38,530 nt of DNA from a virus, in IMG/VR virus record IMGVR_UViG_3300035698_032113, positions 1 to 38,530 of that record. One strand, 5' to 3'. The notes beneath the pieces were generated by a model. The model was not told where the DNA came from, did no database searches, and saw only the letters and a program-made list of their open reading frames with translations. Shown here in pieces: positions 16,347 to 23,756 of this stretch. Position numbers and translations under genes: made by a program. How positions within the stretch are numbered: the first letter of the stretch is position 1; every line of letters begins with the position of its first letter.

Positions 16347-18614
16347 TTAGTTCCGTTTTCGCTTCTGCATTTCTTTGAAGCTAACGCGTTCACGCCGGCG
16401 TTCGGGTTCGACATCAGTGCCGAACAGCAACGCTCCCTGCATTGACGCAGCGACGGCGCAGCCGACGAGACAATCGAGCCAGTGATTATCGGGATGTTCC
16501 GGACGGACTTTCCATTCGTCCACCGTTCGGCCTCGGCCTTCGGTTTTGATGAAGTACTCCGCAGTGACTTGCTCGGCGAACATTCGATGCGTTTCGGGCT
16601 GATTGCCGTAGACAGACATACATCCGCGATCGCCCATCGCAACGGCGAGTCTCGCGTGCGTGAACGACTTCCACCAATTCGTGTCGTAGATGATGTGACG
16701 GATGGCGCGTTTGCCGTGGACGCTCGGGACGCGCCAATTCAACCCGACGCGATCGCCAGGCCGGCGTTTGTATTCGCTGAATGGATTTGAGGACGCTCCG
16801 ACAAACCGACCGTGCGAAGGTAATAAGATCGAAGCGTGTGGGCTCTGTCGGCAAAACTGATAGACGACGTTCGTCGAATGTCCCCAGTTCGCGTCGATCA
16901 AACACCGACCGATCTTCATTGCCGCGCCGTCGTCTCGTTGCCACTCACGGCCGAGCAAATCCTCGGTGAGCGTCTCAAGGCCGGCATAGATACTTCCTTC
17001 CAGGCCTGTGCCTTCCGCAGCGATCGCCAGCGTTTGGCGTGCATCGCGAAGGGTGTAGTACGCGCGGCTTTGATCGGGATACGCTCCATAGTCGAGAACG
17101 TAGCCCGTGAAATCGTCCTCCCATGCGGCGACGACGTAGAACAAGAGCTTTTGTTGCACGTCGATGAACGCGGTGAGATGGTTCGCCGAAATGGGAACGC
17201 ACTGTCGATCGAGTCCGTTGATCTTCGCGGAAACATGCTCGGCCGTAAGTTGATCGGCACCAACGCGTTCTTCAGGTAGTGGTTCGTTTTGGTATTCGGC
17301 GAAGAACGCGGCTTCGTCTTGAAGCTTCAAATTCATCGCGTGTTGGATTGCCGACAATTCATCGTGGTTGAATCGTTCTGCCCAAGCAACGTCGGAACCT
17401 TCGTCCATCGCCTCCTGGTTTTGACGATAGAACTCGGTGCCGGCGGCTCCCCCATCACCGGCTCGCAAACCCTCGGCACGAATCTCGGCGTAGCGTTGCC
17501 ACAGCGTCTCGTTCGTGGGAAACGAGTTTACCATTCGCGTTCGGGCACCGTTCCATTCCGGGTGCTTGTCGCGGTCGAGGATGTTGTCGGCCATATCGCC
17601 AGGGCGAATGACCGTGCAAGGCATGATGCCGGAGATCTTCTTTCCGGGACCGGCAAGCCCAAGTACCGCACCGGCGAGGATCGCTTCACGGTTGGAGCAC
17701 TGTGATAGCGATCGCGCACTCTCGTCCGTTTGCGGGTCATCGAGTACGACCAACGACGGTCGAGCGGTTCGGCCATCCGGTCGCTTGAACTTCATTCCGC
17801 GGATGCGGCCGGTCAGACCGGCAACTTTGATGATCGCGCCACTCGCTTTGCTGCCGGCAATCGTTGGCAAAACAACTTCTTTCGCTGTCCAACCGATTTG
17901 TGTGCGTTTGCCCTGATAGAGCTGACCATTGGCTCGGTTGGAAATTCCGTCCAACGCCTGGATCGGAAAGCAGACTTCGGGATAGTCACCCAGCAGCAAT
18001 TCATTGGCGTCGAGTTCCGTTTTAATCGAATCGAGCATGTCGCACGCGTGACCTTCGTCGCTTCCGATCAAGCAGACGAAATCGCGATAGCCGTTGAGCA
18101 CTGCCCAAATGCAAGCGACCTCGGCCAGCGAACTCTTGCCGCTACCCCGAGCCATCGCGAGCGAAAACAATCCGCCGCGAACGACGGCTTCCTCGATCCG
18201 CTCAATCACCTTCAAGTGGTCCGGCGACCATTGCAAATGAAACGTAAGCGAGAAATACGCTTCGCAAAAGTATCGAAAGCTACCGGCGGCCTTCGCTTTC
18301 CGCTGCGGATCCTCGATCACGGGCAGGTCGCCAATGTCGCGTCCGGCTAATGCGATCGCTGCGTTTCGGGCGCGGGCTTTGTCCTTGACCTTGCCATACG
18401 GATCTTCGTCGGCCGGCGGTTTGGGGCGATAGCGTTCTTCGATTAGCCACGCGGTGAACCGGAGCAGATCGACGTGTATTCCATCACCGATGCGATTGCC
18501 GGCTCGCGTTCGATAGCGATAGAGCTGGCGTTCGTTGATCACCTCGCCAAGCGGCGTGCTATTGAGCGTTCGGCAGCATTCGCTGGGTTTCATTCTTCGC
18601 GGATCAGTCGCCAC
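16347..18614 (-). CDS. Terminase large subunit, GpA-like
   Basis: A 755-residue DNA-packaging motor. The start is a GTG at 18614 preceded by AGGAG at a good distance, overlapping the upstream gene by 11 bases. ATPase part: Walker A ARGSGKSS at 155-162, Walker B LVVLDD at 288-293. Nuclease part: acidic residues at TAFIDV (Asp485), LIDANWG (Asp574) and WLDCLVG near the C-terminus. It cuts and translocates phage DNA into proheads together with the portal. It is longer than many terminases because residues 1-65 form an extra helical domain with LLRFTAWLIEE. A similar segment occurs in the small protein encoded just upstream, suggesting a small-subunit-like module. Ends in a Lys/Arg tail. Confidence 0.92.
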   Translation of the reverse strand: MATDPRRMKPSECCRTLNSTPLGEVINERQLYRYRTRAGNRIGDGIHVDLLRFTAWLIEERYRPKPPADEDPYGKVKDKARARNAAIALAGRDIGDLPVIEDPQRKAKAAGSFRYFCEAYFSLTFHLQWSPDHLKVIERIEEAVVRGGLFSLAMARGSGKSSLAEVACIWAVLNGYRDFVCLIGSDEGHACDMLDSIKTELDANELLLGDYPEVCFPIQALDGISNRANGQLYQGKRTQIGWTAKEVVLPTIAGSKASGAIIKVAGLTGRIRGMKFKRPDGRTARPSLVVLDDPQTDESARSLSQCSNREAILAGAVLGLAGPGKKISGIMPCTVIRPGDMADNILDRDKHPEWNGARTRMVNSFPTNETLWQRYAEIRAEGLRAGDGGAAGTEFYRQNQEAMDEGSDVAWAERFNHDELSAIQHAMNLKLQDEAAFFAEYQNEPLPEERVGADQLTAEHVSAKINGLDRQCVPISANHLTAFIDVQQKLLFYVVAAWEDDFTGYVLDYGAYPDQSRAYYTLRDARQTLAIAAEGTGLEGSIYAGLETLTEDLLGREWQRDDGAAMKIGRCLIDANWGHSTNVVYQFCRQSPHASILLPSHGRFVGASSNPFSEYKRRPGDRVGLNWRVPSVHGKRAIRHIIYDTNWWKSFTHARLAVAMGDRGCMSVYGNQPETHRMFAEQVTAEYFIKTEGRGRTVDEWKVRPEHPDNHWLDCLVGCAVAASMQGALLFGTDVEPERRRERVSFKEMQKRKRN

Positions 18615-18810
18615 GGTGCATCTCCTGTAAGAGCCAAGCGGTGTAGACGACCAAGTTGATCGTGCCGTCGACGTTTGTCGGTACGCCGGCTTCTAGATCG
18701 GCGCGGATTTGTTCTTCCGGTACTCGCTGGCGGTACGCATTACTCAGCAACTTTGAAAGTTGCTCGATCGAAAGTTTGGTGGGGTCAACATTCTCGCGTT
18801 TGTCGTCCAT
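18604..18810 (-). CDS. Small terminase-associated protein
   Basis: A 68-residue protein starting MDDKRENVDPTKLSIEQLSK at 18810 with a GGAG site 6 bases upstream. The segment INLVVYTAWLLQEM near its end resembles VDLLRFTAWLIEE in the N-terminal 60 residues of the terminase, and both are followed by similar spacing to the end of the domain. It probably contributes a DNA-recognition or adaptor module for packaging, in the place of a small terminase subunit, though it lacks an obvious HTH. Its 3' end overlaps the terminase start, so the two are translationally coupled. It is the first minus-strand gene after the divergent plus-strand block. Confidence 0.6.
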   Translation of the reverse strand: MDDKRENVDPTKLSIEQLSKLLSNAYRQRVPEEQIRADLEAGVPTNVDGTINLVVYTAWLLQEMHRGD

Positions 18811-18897
18811 GACGGGCTCCGTTTGGCGTGACCGCAACACGCCGCACACGTTGGCGACTGTCGCGAAGGCTTGCATGTTTGGCATGGTCGGCCGCAT

Positions 18898-18964
18898 GTT
18901 TCAGGCGGCGACGTTCGGCCAAAACTGGCGGCGTGTGGGGGTGAAAAGAAAGCTGGAGATTACT
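18898..18964. promoter_or_regulatory. Divergent intergenic region before the cassette block
   Basis: The minus-strand terminase operon and the plus-strand amidoligase gene diverge here. The stretch contains GGCGACGTTCGGCC, an upstream part of the cassette element also seen before later copies, and an A-rich GAAAAGAAAG run. A minus-strand promoter must lie here or just inside 18811-18897, but I could not assign -35/-10 boxes with confidence. Confidence 0.35.
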
Positions 18965-19060
18965 GAAACATTACTGCCGCACTTCGCTTGAGGTGTTCCG
19001 AAAGCCATGGCTCCATGTGCATTCAACAAACGAATTCACACGCCTTTCGGAGACCCAACC
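18965..19060 (+). promoter_or_regulatory. Cassette leader element, copy A
   Basis: First copy of the repeated leader. Core GCTTG at 18986-18990, 15 bases, CATGGCT at 19006-19012, then a spaced CATGTG, then TTCGGAGACCCAACC directly before ATG 19061. The AGCCATGGCT here is palindromic. It lies before the amidoligase gene. Confidence 0.75.
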
Positions 19061-19918
19061 ATGCACGCAAACAACATCGCCTTCGGCATCGAAATCGAAA
19101 CCCACATGCCCGGCACCGACGCCACGCCGATCGGCGGATACCACAACGGCTTGCCGGTTGCCTGGCTGCCCGCGGGTTGGAAAGCCGAACGCGACGGAAG
19201 TATTCGCACGCCGGCCGGACGCAAACCCTGCGAATTTGTTTCGCCGGTCCTTCGCGGCTACGAAGGACTCGCCAACGTCGAAACGGCCGTCGACGCGATC
19301 AAAGAACGCGGCGCACGGATCAATGAATCTTGCGGGCTTCACATCACGGTTTCCTGGAACGGAGACGCCGCGGCCTTGGCTCGCCTGATTTCGCTGATCG
19401 CCAACCACGAAAGCGCTATCTACGCTTCGACCGGCACCAAACGCCGCGAACGAAACCAATGGGCGAAGCAAATCAAAACGTACGGCAACAAAGATGTAGC
19501 GAAAACACGCTGCGAACGAGACCGCTACCACCTTTTGAATTTGACGCACCTCGCCGCCGGCCGAAACCGGATTGAGATTCGGGCCTTCGCCGGCACGCTC
19601 AACAAAACGAAATTGATCGGATACATCCAAATGATTTTGGGCTTGGTAGAACTCGCCCTCAATACGCGACGCTGCAGCGGATGGGATTACGCGAAGAAAC
19701 CCGGCACTAAGAGTTGCTGGGACCGACCGGACGCCGGCCACGGCGAAACGGAACTCAACCGGCTCTTCTACCGGCTCGGTTGGACGAAGGGTTGGTACAA
19801 GGGCAACCTTCGCAACAAACGATTTGGCGAACTTTCGGTCGGCGAACAAACCTGCGATTGGAAACCAATCAAAAAGAAGCTTCTCGACCTGGCCCGCAAA
19901 TACGACCAAGCGGTCTGA
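19061..19918 (+). CDS. Amidoligase (glutamine synthetase-like fold)
   Basis: A 285-residue protein matching the putative amidoligase enzyme family, COOH-NH2 ligases with a glutamine-synthetase-like fold. Visible family motifs: FGIEIET at 8-14 (metal-binding Glu), DGSI at 45-48, CEFVSPVL at 57-64, CGLHITVS at 91-98 and RIEIRAFAGTL at 170-180. Such enzymes are predicted to join a carboxyl to an amine using ATP, for example tagging peptides or making small amides; the substrate is unknown. The start at 19061 is set by a GGAGACCCAACC site and the shared leader; an upstream in-frame ATG at 19007 lies inside the leader and is unlikely. It is its own transcription unit, closed by a strong terminator. 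It may modify host or phage protein or cell wall. Confidence 0.82.
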   Translation: MHANNIAFGIEIETHMPGTDATPIGGYHNGLPVAWLPAGWKAERDGSIRTPAGRKPCEFVSPVLRGYEGLANVETAVDAIKERGARINESCGLHITVSWNGDAAALARLISLIANHESAIYASTGTKRRERNQWAKQIKTYGNKDVAKTRCERDRYHLLNLTHLAAGRNRIEIRAFAGTLNKTKLIGYIQMILGLVELALNTRRCSGWDYAKKPGTKSCWDRPDAGHGETELNRLFYRLGWTKGWYKGNLRNKRFGELSVGEQTCDWKPIKKKLLDLARKYDQAV

Positions 19919-19942
19919 CGGCCGACGGCCCTCGCCACACGC

Positions 19943-19975
19943 AACGCCGCGGTTAGCACCGCGGCGTTTCTTGCA
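19943..19975 (+). terminator. Intrinsic terminator after amidoligase
   Basis: Perfect 10-bp stem AACGCCGCGG / CCGCGGCGTT (19943-19952 and 19959-19968) with loop TTAGCA, followed by a T-rich TTTCTTGCATTCTTT. It lies 24 bases after the stop, so it ends this unit before copy B. Confidence 0.82.
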
Positions 19976-20089
19976 TTCTTTGCCGGCACGCGTGCAACGT
20001 GTCGCGTCAACGGCGTATGTGACTAATAGCGGGCGACTGTTTCGCATCGCGACACACGCGGCAACGTCGGGCCACGTTCGCGAGTTCGA

Positions 20090-20206
20090 GAAACATTCAA
20101 AAAGACTCAAGATTGCTTCCGAGATTCGCTTGCTGTGTTTTGAGTTCCATGGCTCATGTGTGGACATACGAAACGGTTTTTCATTCACCCAAACGGAGAC
20201 ACAAAC
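20090..20206 (+). promoter_or_regulatory. Cassette leader element, copy B
   Basis: GAAACATTCAAAAAGACT, GCTTG at 20128-20132, 15 bases, CATGGCT at 20148-20154, CATGTGT, then AAACGGAGACACAAAC before ATG 20207. Upstream GCGGCAACGTCGGGCC at 20060-20075 is also shared with other copies, so the element is longer than the core. Confidence 0.8.
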
Positions 20207-20482
20207 ATGACCATTTCCCAACTGATCGAGTTGCTCGAAGACTTCCGCGAACAACACGGTGACGACACCGAAGTGCGTTTGATGACGCAACAAAACTGGC
20301 CCTTTGAAAACCGCATCGCCGGCGTGACCAGCGGCGCGGAGATGAACGAAGCGAGCGACGACGAGCCTTGCGAATACGTCGACGACCAAGACGTTGCCGA
20401 AGACGCGATGGTCTACATCGTCGAAGGTGGCCAGATTTGCTACGGCAGCAAGCGGGCATGGGAAACCTGCCGCGACTCCTAA
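20207..20482 (+). CDS. Small acidic protein of cassette B
   Basis: A 91-residue protein beginning MTISQLIELLEDFREQHGDD, with a helix then strand-like TEVRLMTQQNWPFENRIAGV and a very acidic middle (EASDDEPCEYVDDQDVAED) before VYIVEGGQICYGSK. No membrane or signal segment. The layout (a helix of LL-x2-F-x-x-x-x-G-D-x-x-V, then qxxWPfexxIxGV) recurs in short phage and plasmid proteins of unknown role, from memory. Start chosen by the GGAGAC site and leader; an ATG at 20156 lies inside the leader. Strongly negative charge would fit a DNA-mimic or protein-inhibitor role, but that is speculation. Confidence 0.72.
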   Translation: MTISQLIELLEDFREQHGDDTEVRLMTQQNWPFENRIAGVTSGAEMNEASDDEPCEYVDDQDVAEDAMVYIVEGGQICYGSKRAWETCRDS

Positions 20483-20499
20483 TGGCCGGCCAAGAATAG

Positions 20500-20534
20500 A
20501 AGTTCGGAAAACATTCACAGTGTTTTCCGAACTT
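20500..20534 (+). terminator. Perfect 14-bp hairpin at end of cassette B
   Basis: AAGTTCGGAAAACA (20500-20513) pairs perfectly with TGTTTTCCGAACTT (20521-20534) around loop TTCACAG. It lies 18 bases after the preceding stop and runs right up to the GCTTG box of copy C (20536). There is no T-tract, so it may be a terminator without U-run, a bidirectional terminator, or a control hairpin next to the promoter. Confidence 0.6.
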
Positions 20535-20614
20535 CGCTTGATTGATTCGGCACCGCATGGCTCATGTGTGTCACCGAAACAATTCTTTCCCTTTCCGCAA
20601 ACGGAGACACAACC
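20500..20614 (+). promoter_or_regulatory. Cassette leader element, copy C
   Basis: GCTTG at 20536-20540, 15 bases, CATGGCT at 20556-20562, CATGTGTGTCACCGAAAC, then GCAAACGGAGACACAACC before ATG 20615. In this copy the 5' part is replaced by the perfect hairpin described separately. Confidence 0.82.
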
Positions 20615-20830
20615 ATGGCCAAAGCAAAAAACCGCCAACGAGTCGAAGACGCATACACCGCTGCACACATCCGGGCGTTGACCTTGCTCGAAGACATGCA
20701 CCAAACAATCGAGGACATGCCGGCCCCCGACGACGAACATTCCATCAATTGGGAACACGTCGGTTCGCTGCAGTATGTCTGCGAGAAGCTCAAGAAATTG
20801 AAGGACTTCGTCACGCCGGCCGGTGAATAG
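20615..20830 (+). CDS. Small helical protein of cassette C, paralogue of cassette G
   Basis: A 71-residue protein, MAKAKNRQRVEDAYTAAHIR followed by LTLLEDMHQTIEDM and INWEHVGSLQYVCEKLKKLK. It is predicted all-helical with no membrane segment. Its helix-W-x-HV-x-x-L-x-x-V-x-x-x-L pattern is shared with the 77-residue product at 23857-24090, so the two appear to be paralogues. Role unknown. The start is fixed by GGAGACACAACC; the upstream in-frame ATG at 20564 belongs to the leader. A GC-rich hairpin follows. Confidence 0.75.
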   Translation: MAKAKNRQRVEDAYTAAHIRALTLLEDMHQTIEDMPAPDDEHSINWEHVGSLQYVCEKLKKLKDFVTPAGE

Positions 20831-20850
20831 ATTTACTTCGGCAACACTTC

Positions 20851-20872
20851 GGCCGCGCCGGCAAGCGCGGCC
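20851..20872 (+). terminator. GC-rich hairpin after cassette C
   Basis: GGCCGCG (20851-20857) and CGCGGCC (20866-20872) form a 7-bp stem with an 8-base loop, 21 bases after the stop. No T-tract follows, so termination is only likely by analogy with the other cassettes. Confidence 0.45.
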
Positions 20873-20985
20873 GCCTCTCGTTGGACTGCCGCCGACCTTC
20901 GCCCGTGTCGCGTTGTTTCGCAGCGACTCGGCAAACCATGCCGACATGTTTGGTCGGACCACAAACGCCAACGTCGGCGAAGCTT

Positions 20986-21104
20986 GCAAACATTGAAAAA
21001 GACTGGGAATTACTGCCGATATCGGCTTGCTGCGTTCAAAAACGCATGGCTGATGTGTGTCACCGAAACGAATTCTTCCCCCTTCCGCAAACGGAGACGC
21101 CACC
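20986..21104 (+). promoter_or_regulatory. Cassette leader element, copy D
   Basis: CAAACATTGAAAAAGACT, then GCCGATATCGGC palindrome overlapping GCTTG at 21025-21029, 15 bases, CATGGCT at 21045-21051, GATGTGTGTCACCGAAACG, then GCAAACGGAGACGCCACC before ATG 21105. It shares its last 60 bases closely with copy C. GCCAACGTCGGC at 20968-20979 lies further upstream. Confidence 0.82.
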
Positions 21105-21404
21105 ATGGCAAACGCAAACGAGACCAAGACACCCGAAACCGCCATCCGAGCCGAACTAGCGAAACTCGAATGGATGATTCCCGACGCCCAACGCGACCTC
21201 GCCAAGGCCGCCCAGCAAATGGCCGCCCGCGCGATCGACGCGGTCAAACAATGCGAGGCGATGATGGCCGACGAACCTTGCACGATGGGTTGGACGGAGT
21301 TCGCCGAACAAGATGCCCGCCGCGCCGGCGAACTGAAAGCACGGATGACCGCGTTGTTTGAACGCCGCCAAATGTTGCAGTACCTCTTGGACACAAACGA
21401 CTGA
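21105..21404 (+). CDS. Small helical protein of cassette D
   Basis: A 99-residue protein starting MANANETKTPETAIRAELAK. It is predicted helical throughout, with heptad-like stretches (LEWMIPDAQRDLAKAAQQMA, RAIDAVKQCEAMMADE and LKARMTALFERRQMLQYLL) suggesting coiled coils. No export signal or catalytic motif. Family unknown. Start chosen by GGAGACGCCACC-ATG and the leader. It forms a single-gene unit ended by a terminator. It is the one gene of this block whose frame differs from the others, so its antisense openness is incidental. Confidence 0.72.
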   Translation: MANANETKTPETAIRAELAKLEWMIPDAQRDLAKAAQQMAARAIDAVKQCEAMMADEPCTMGWTEFAEQDARRAGELKARMTALFERRQMLQYLLDTND

Positions 21405-21429
21405 ACGCCGGCGACTTCGCCGCTTCGCC

Positions 21430-21474
21430 GACACGCCGCGACGTTCCCCCAACGCCGCGGCGTGTCTTGTTCGT
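21430..21474 (+). terminator. Intrinsic terminator-like hairpin after cassette D
   Basis: GACACGCCGCG (21430-21440) pairs with CGCGGCGTGTC (21456-21466), an 11-bp stem with a 15-base loop, followed by TTGTTCG. It lies 25 bases after the stop. Confidence 0.68.
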
Positions 21475-21542
21475 CGCATCGTTTGCCGGCCCTGCCAAAC
21501 GACGCAACACGACGCGTTTGTCGGCCACGTCGGGCATGGGAA

Positions 21543-21661
21543 GAAACATGCAAAAAGATTGCAAATTGCTGCGCGGATCGGCTTGATGCGTTTGAAATTG
21601 AATGGCTCATGTGTGTCACCGCAAGACGGTTTTCAAATCCTTTCTCAACGGAGACACACGC
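21543..21661 (+). promoter_or_regulatory. Cassette leader element, copy E
   Basis: GAAACATGCAAAAAGATT, GCTTG at 21581-21585, 15 bases, AATGGCT at 21601-21607 (first C changed to A), CATGTGTGTCACCGCAAGACG, then CTCAACGGAGACACACGC before ATG 21662. GGCCACGTCGGGC lies just upstream. Confidence 0.8.
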
Positions 21662-22315
21662 ATGACCAACGCAGCAAACGAAACCAGCTACGCCATGATG
21701 AAGAACATCTTTGAAACCCTCGAAGCTCACGCACCGCACGAAGCCCGCGACATTCGATCGGCGTTCCACGATGTTTGGGAGTACCTGTACTACTTGTCGG
21801 AATACCTTGACCACGCAGCAAGCCGACTCCATGGCGAACAACGCGAGGTGTTGACACAGGAATATCAGTTGGTGCAAACGGCGATCGAAACAATGAGCAA
21901 AAGTAGTTTGCCGGCGATCATGCCGGACGAAACAGAATCGAATTCCGCCGCGCCGACACCAACCGAAACGGCGGAGCGGAATGTTGAACCGGTACGCATG
22001 GAAGAACAACCGCAACCATGCGTTTCGCAACCGCCGGCCGCCGATGCCGTACAAGCTTGTTCGCGAACGACCCGAAACAATACGCCGGTCGCACAACCGC
22101 TTCCCGCACATCGCCGCAAAGCATCCGAATCCCCAATCGACAAAACAGCGGCAACGCTGCGAATCCTCGATCTGCTTCGCGGCGAAGTGGAAGGGTTCGA
22201 GTTCGACGGTACACACGACCCGGAAACAACGGAACTGTGTTCGCTCGCGATTGGCGACCTTCACGATGCGCTTCGTAGCGCCGCGGACGCTTTCTACGAA
22301 CAACTGCGACTGTGA
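21662..22315 (+). CDS. Two-part protein of cassette E, partial paralogue of cassette F
   Basis: A 217-residue protein. Residues 1-80 are helical, with EARDIRSAFHDVWEYLYYLS and LTQEYQLVQTAIETM. This part matches the 84-residue product at 22475-22729 in layout (IRxAxxxV/I, LSExL, LxEExxL/xEY), so the two look paralogous. Residues about 85-155 are a Pro/Thr/Glu-rich linker. Residues about 158-217 form a second helical part with TAATLRILDLLRGEVEGFEF and ELCSLAIGDLHDALRSA. No known domain. The start is fixed by the leader. Function unknown; repeated helical modules suggest protein-protein contacts. Confidence 0.75.
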   Translation: MTNAANETSYAMMKNIFETLEAHAPHEARDIRSAFHDVWEYLYYLSEYLDHAASRLHGEQREVLTQEYQLVQTAIETMSKSSLPAIMPDETESNSAAPTPTETAERNVEPVRMEEQPQPCVSQPPAADAVQACSRTTRNNTPVAQPLPAHRRKASESPIDKTAATLRILDLLRGEVEGFEFDGTHDPETTELCSLAIGDLHDALRSAADAFYEQLRL

Positions 22316-22333
22316 GCCGGCCATTGGATGGGG

Positions 22334-22379
22334 AGTAATCGCAGTCTTTTGGAAACATTGCAAAAGACTGCGGATTACT
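22334..22379 (+). terminator. Long hairpin after cassette E
   Basis: AGTAATC-GCAGTCTTTT (22334-22350) pairs with AAAAGACTGCGGATTACT (22362-22379), a 17-bp stem with a single bulged base and loop GGAAACATTGC. It lies 19 bases after the stop and overlaps the 5' part of leader copy F. The loop carries the conserved GAAACATTG of the leader. There is no T-tract after it. Confidence 0.6.
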
Positions 22380-22474
22380 TCCGAAATCCGCTTGAGCTGT
22401 TTGCAAACGCATGGCTCATGTGTGTTAACGCCGAACGACGGCGACCAACAAACCTTTTCCCCGGAGACAGAAAC
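22352..22474 (+). promoter_or_regulatory. Cassette leader element, copy F
   Basis: GAAACATTGCAAAAGACT, GCGGATT...AATCCGC (7-bp stem), GCTTG at 22390-22394, 15 bases, CATGGCT at 22410-22416, CATGTGTGTTAACG, then CCCCGGAGACAGAAAC before ATG 22475. The distance to the ATG is the longest of the set. Confidence 0.8.
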
Positions 22475-22729
22475 ATGCCGATGAACGAAACCAAAACCGC
22501 CCGCGCTAACGCCCTTCGCCCACTCTTCCGCAACATGGACCCGCACAAGGCCCAAGAGATTCGCCAAGCGTACTACGCCATCTCGGACAACCTCGGAGCT
22601 TTGTCCGAAGCCCTCGAGATCGCCGACCTCGACAACGGCGGACCGGCCGGCCCGCTGCTCGAAGAGCACTACATCTTTTGCGAACTGTTGCGAAGGTTCG
22701 ACGAGAGCGTTCTGGGGGCGATCCTCTAA
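22475..22729 (+). CDS. Small helical protein of cassette F
   Basis: An 84-residue protein, MPMNETKTARANALRPLFRN, then HKAQEIRQAYYAISDNLGAL and LLEEHYIFCELLRRFDESV. All-helical, no export signal. It aligns in pattern with the N-terminal part of the cassette E protein (helix with EIRxAxxxI, then LSExLE, then LLEExYxxxxLL), so one probably arose from the other by cassette duplication. First gene of a unit that continues with the HARE-HTH gene. Start by GGAGACAGAAAC. Confidence 0.73.
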   Translation: MPMNETKTARANALRPLFRNMDPHKAQEIRQAYYAISDNLGALSEALEIADLDNGGPAGPLLEEHYIFCELLRRFDESVLGAIL

Positions 22730-22751
22730 TACGCCGGCCGAAAGGCAAACG

Positions 22752-22769
22752 CCGCGAATGGAATCGCGG
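22752..22769 (+). terminator. Weak hairpin between cassette F genes
   Basis: CCGCGA / TCGCGG (6-bp stem, loop ATGGAA) in the gap after 22729. A second small hairpin CGCAGG / CCTGCG lies at 22813-22829. Neither has a T-tract, so the downstream genes are probably still transcribed; a full terminator is doubtful. Confidence 0.3.
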
Positions 22770-22879
22770 TTCGAGACGCAAGGACGAAAGCCGAAACGCA
22801 AACGGGCGTTGTCGCAGGTGGTGCCTGCGGCCTGACGATGGCAGCCAACCACGAACGAAACCCAAACGGAGAGACGAAG

Positions 22880-23374
22880 ATGAAAAAGACAGACGTAACG
22901 ATCGGTGGCGAGTACTTCGCGAAGGTCACCAACAAAAAGGTCACGGTCCGAATCGACGCGGAGAACCGCAGTGGCGGCTGGGACGCGACAAATCTTTCCA
23001 CCGGAAAGAAAATTCGGATCAAAACGGCCGGCCGGTTGAGTGGACCGTCCGGCAGTACCGCGGCAACCGAAACGCCGGCGACTGAGACGCGTTCTCGCAA
23101 ACGAGTCCCGAAGAAGAAAGACGCGACGACAACGCCGGCCAGCGAGAAGAAGCTTTCGTGCGTCAACGCAGCGTTGCAGATATTGGGCGACTCGACTGAA
23201 CCGATGAACGCCCAAGAGATGATTGCCGCGATGGTCGAAAAAGGTTTGTGGGAAAGCCCTGGCGGTAAGACGCCGCACGCCACGCTGTACTCGGCCATCC
23301 TCCGCGACATGAAACGCGGAGATGAAAGCCGGTTTGTGAAAACCGAACGCGGCCGGTTCACGGCGCGGGCATAG
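22880..23374 (+). CDS. HARE-HTH domain protein
   Basis: A 164-residue protein starting MKKTDVTIGGEYFAKVTNKK. Residues about 1-55 form a small beta-rich domain of the type GGEYxAKVTNKKVTVRIDAE. A Lys/Arg/Thr-rich basic linker follows. Residues about 95-164 match the HARE-HTH winged-helix domain (CVNAALQILGDSTEPMNAQE, MIAAMVEKGLWESPGGKTPH, TLYSAILRDMKR), a DNA-binding module also found in restriction and chromatin proteins. It probably binds DNA. Start chosen by AAACGGAGAGACGAAG; this gene has only the 3' ribosome-site part of the leader, not the promoter-like core, so it likely reads from the cassette F promoter. Confidence 0.8.
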   Translation: MKKTDVTIGGEYFAKVTNKKVTVRIDAENRSGGWDATNLSTGKKIRIKTAGRLSGPSGSTAATETPATETRSRKRVPKKKDATTTPASEKKLSCVNAALQILGDSTEPMNAQEMIAAMVEKGLWESPGGKTPHATLYSAILRDMKRGDESRFVKTERGRFTARA

Positions 23375-23383
23375 GACGTAGCG

Positions 23384-23617
23384 ATGAAATTCATTTGCGA
23401 CGTCCGCCAGGTCACTGACTTGGCCGAAGGAGAATCCGCACCGCCGGAGCCCGACATGGGTTACGAGTTGCGGTCGACCGCCGGCAACAACTTTGAAACC
23501 GGCTTGGTGGAGTATGTGGTCCGCCGCGGAGACGCGATCTTCGCGCGGACGACGGCTGGCGACGAGTTCGCGGTCACGGGCAAGAACGCCCACGTTTTGG
23601 TGCCGCTCGGCTTCTAG
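23384..23617 (+). CDS. Small beta-rich protein
   Basis: A 77-residue protein, MKFICDVRQVTDLAEGESAP, then PDMGYELRSTAGNNFETGLV and EYVVRRGDAIFARTTAGDEF. Predicted mostly beta; no signal or membrane segment. It lies 9 bases after the HARE-HTH gene and shares its unit. Not recognised. A terminator follows, closing the three-gene unit. Confidence 0.7.
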   Translation: MKFICDVRQVTDLAEGESAPPEPDMGYELRSTAGNNFETGLVEYVVRRGDAIFARTTAGDEFAVTGKNAHVLVPLGF

Positions 23618-23633
23618 CCCGAACGCCGCCGAC

Positions 23634-23668
23634 AACGCCCGACGTTTGCAACGTGCGGGCGTTTCGTC
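23634..23668 (+). terminator. Intrinsic terminator-like hairpin after cassette F unit
   Basis: AACGCCCGACGTT (23634-23646) pairs with AACGT-g-CGGGCGTT (23650-23663), a 13-bp stem with one bulged base and loop TGC, followed by TCGTCGT. It lies 16 bases after the stop. Confidence 0.7.
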
Positions 23669-23756
23669 GTGACTGGCGTAACGATGCCCCACACATGGCT
23701 CGCTAAACACGCGGCAACGTCGCGGGCTTACGGCTGCCGGCGAAAAACACCCAAGT

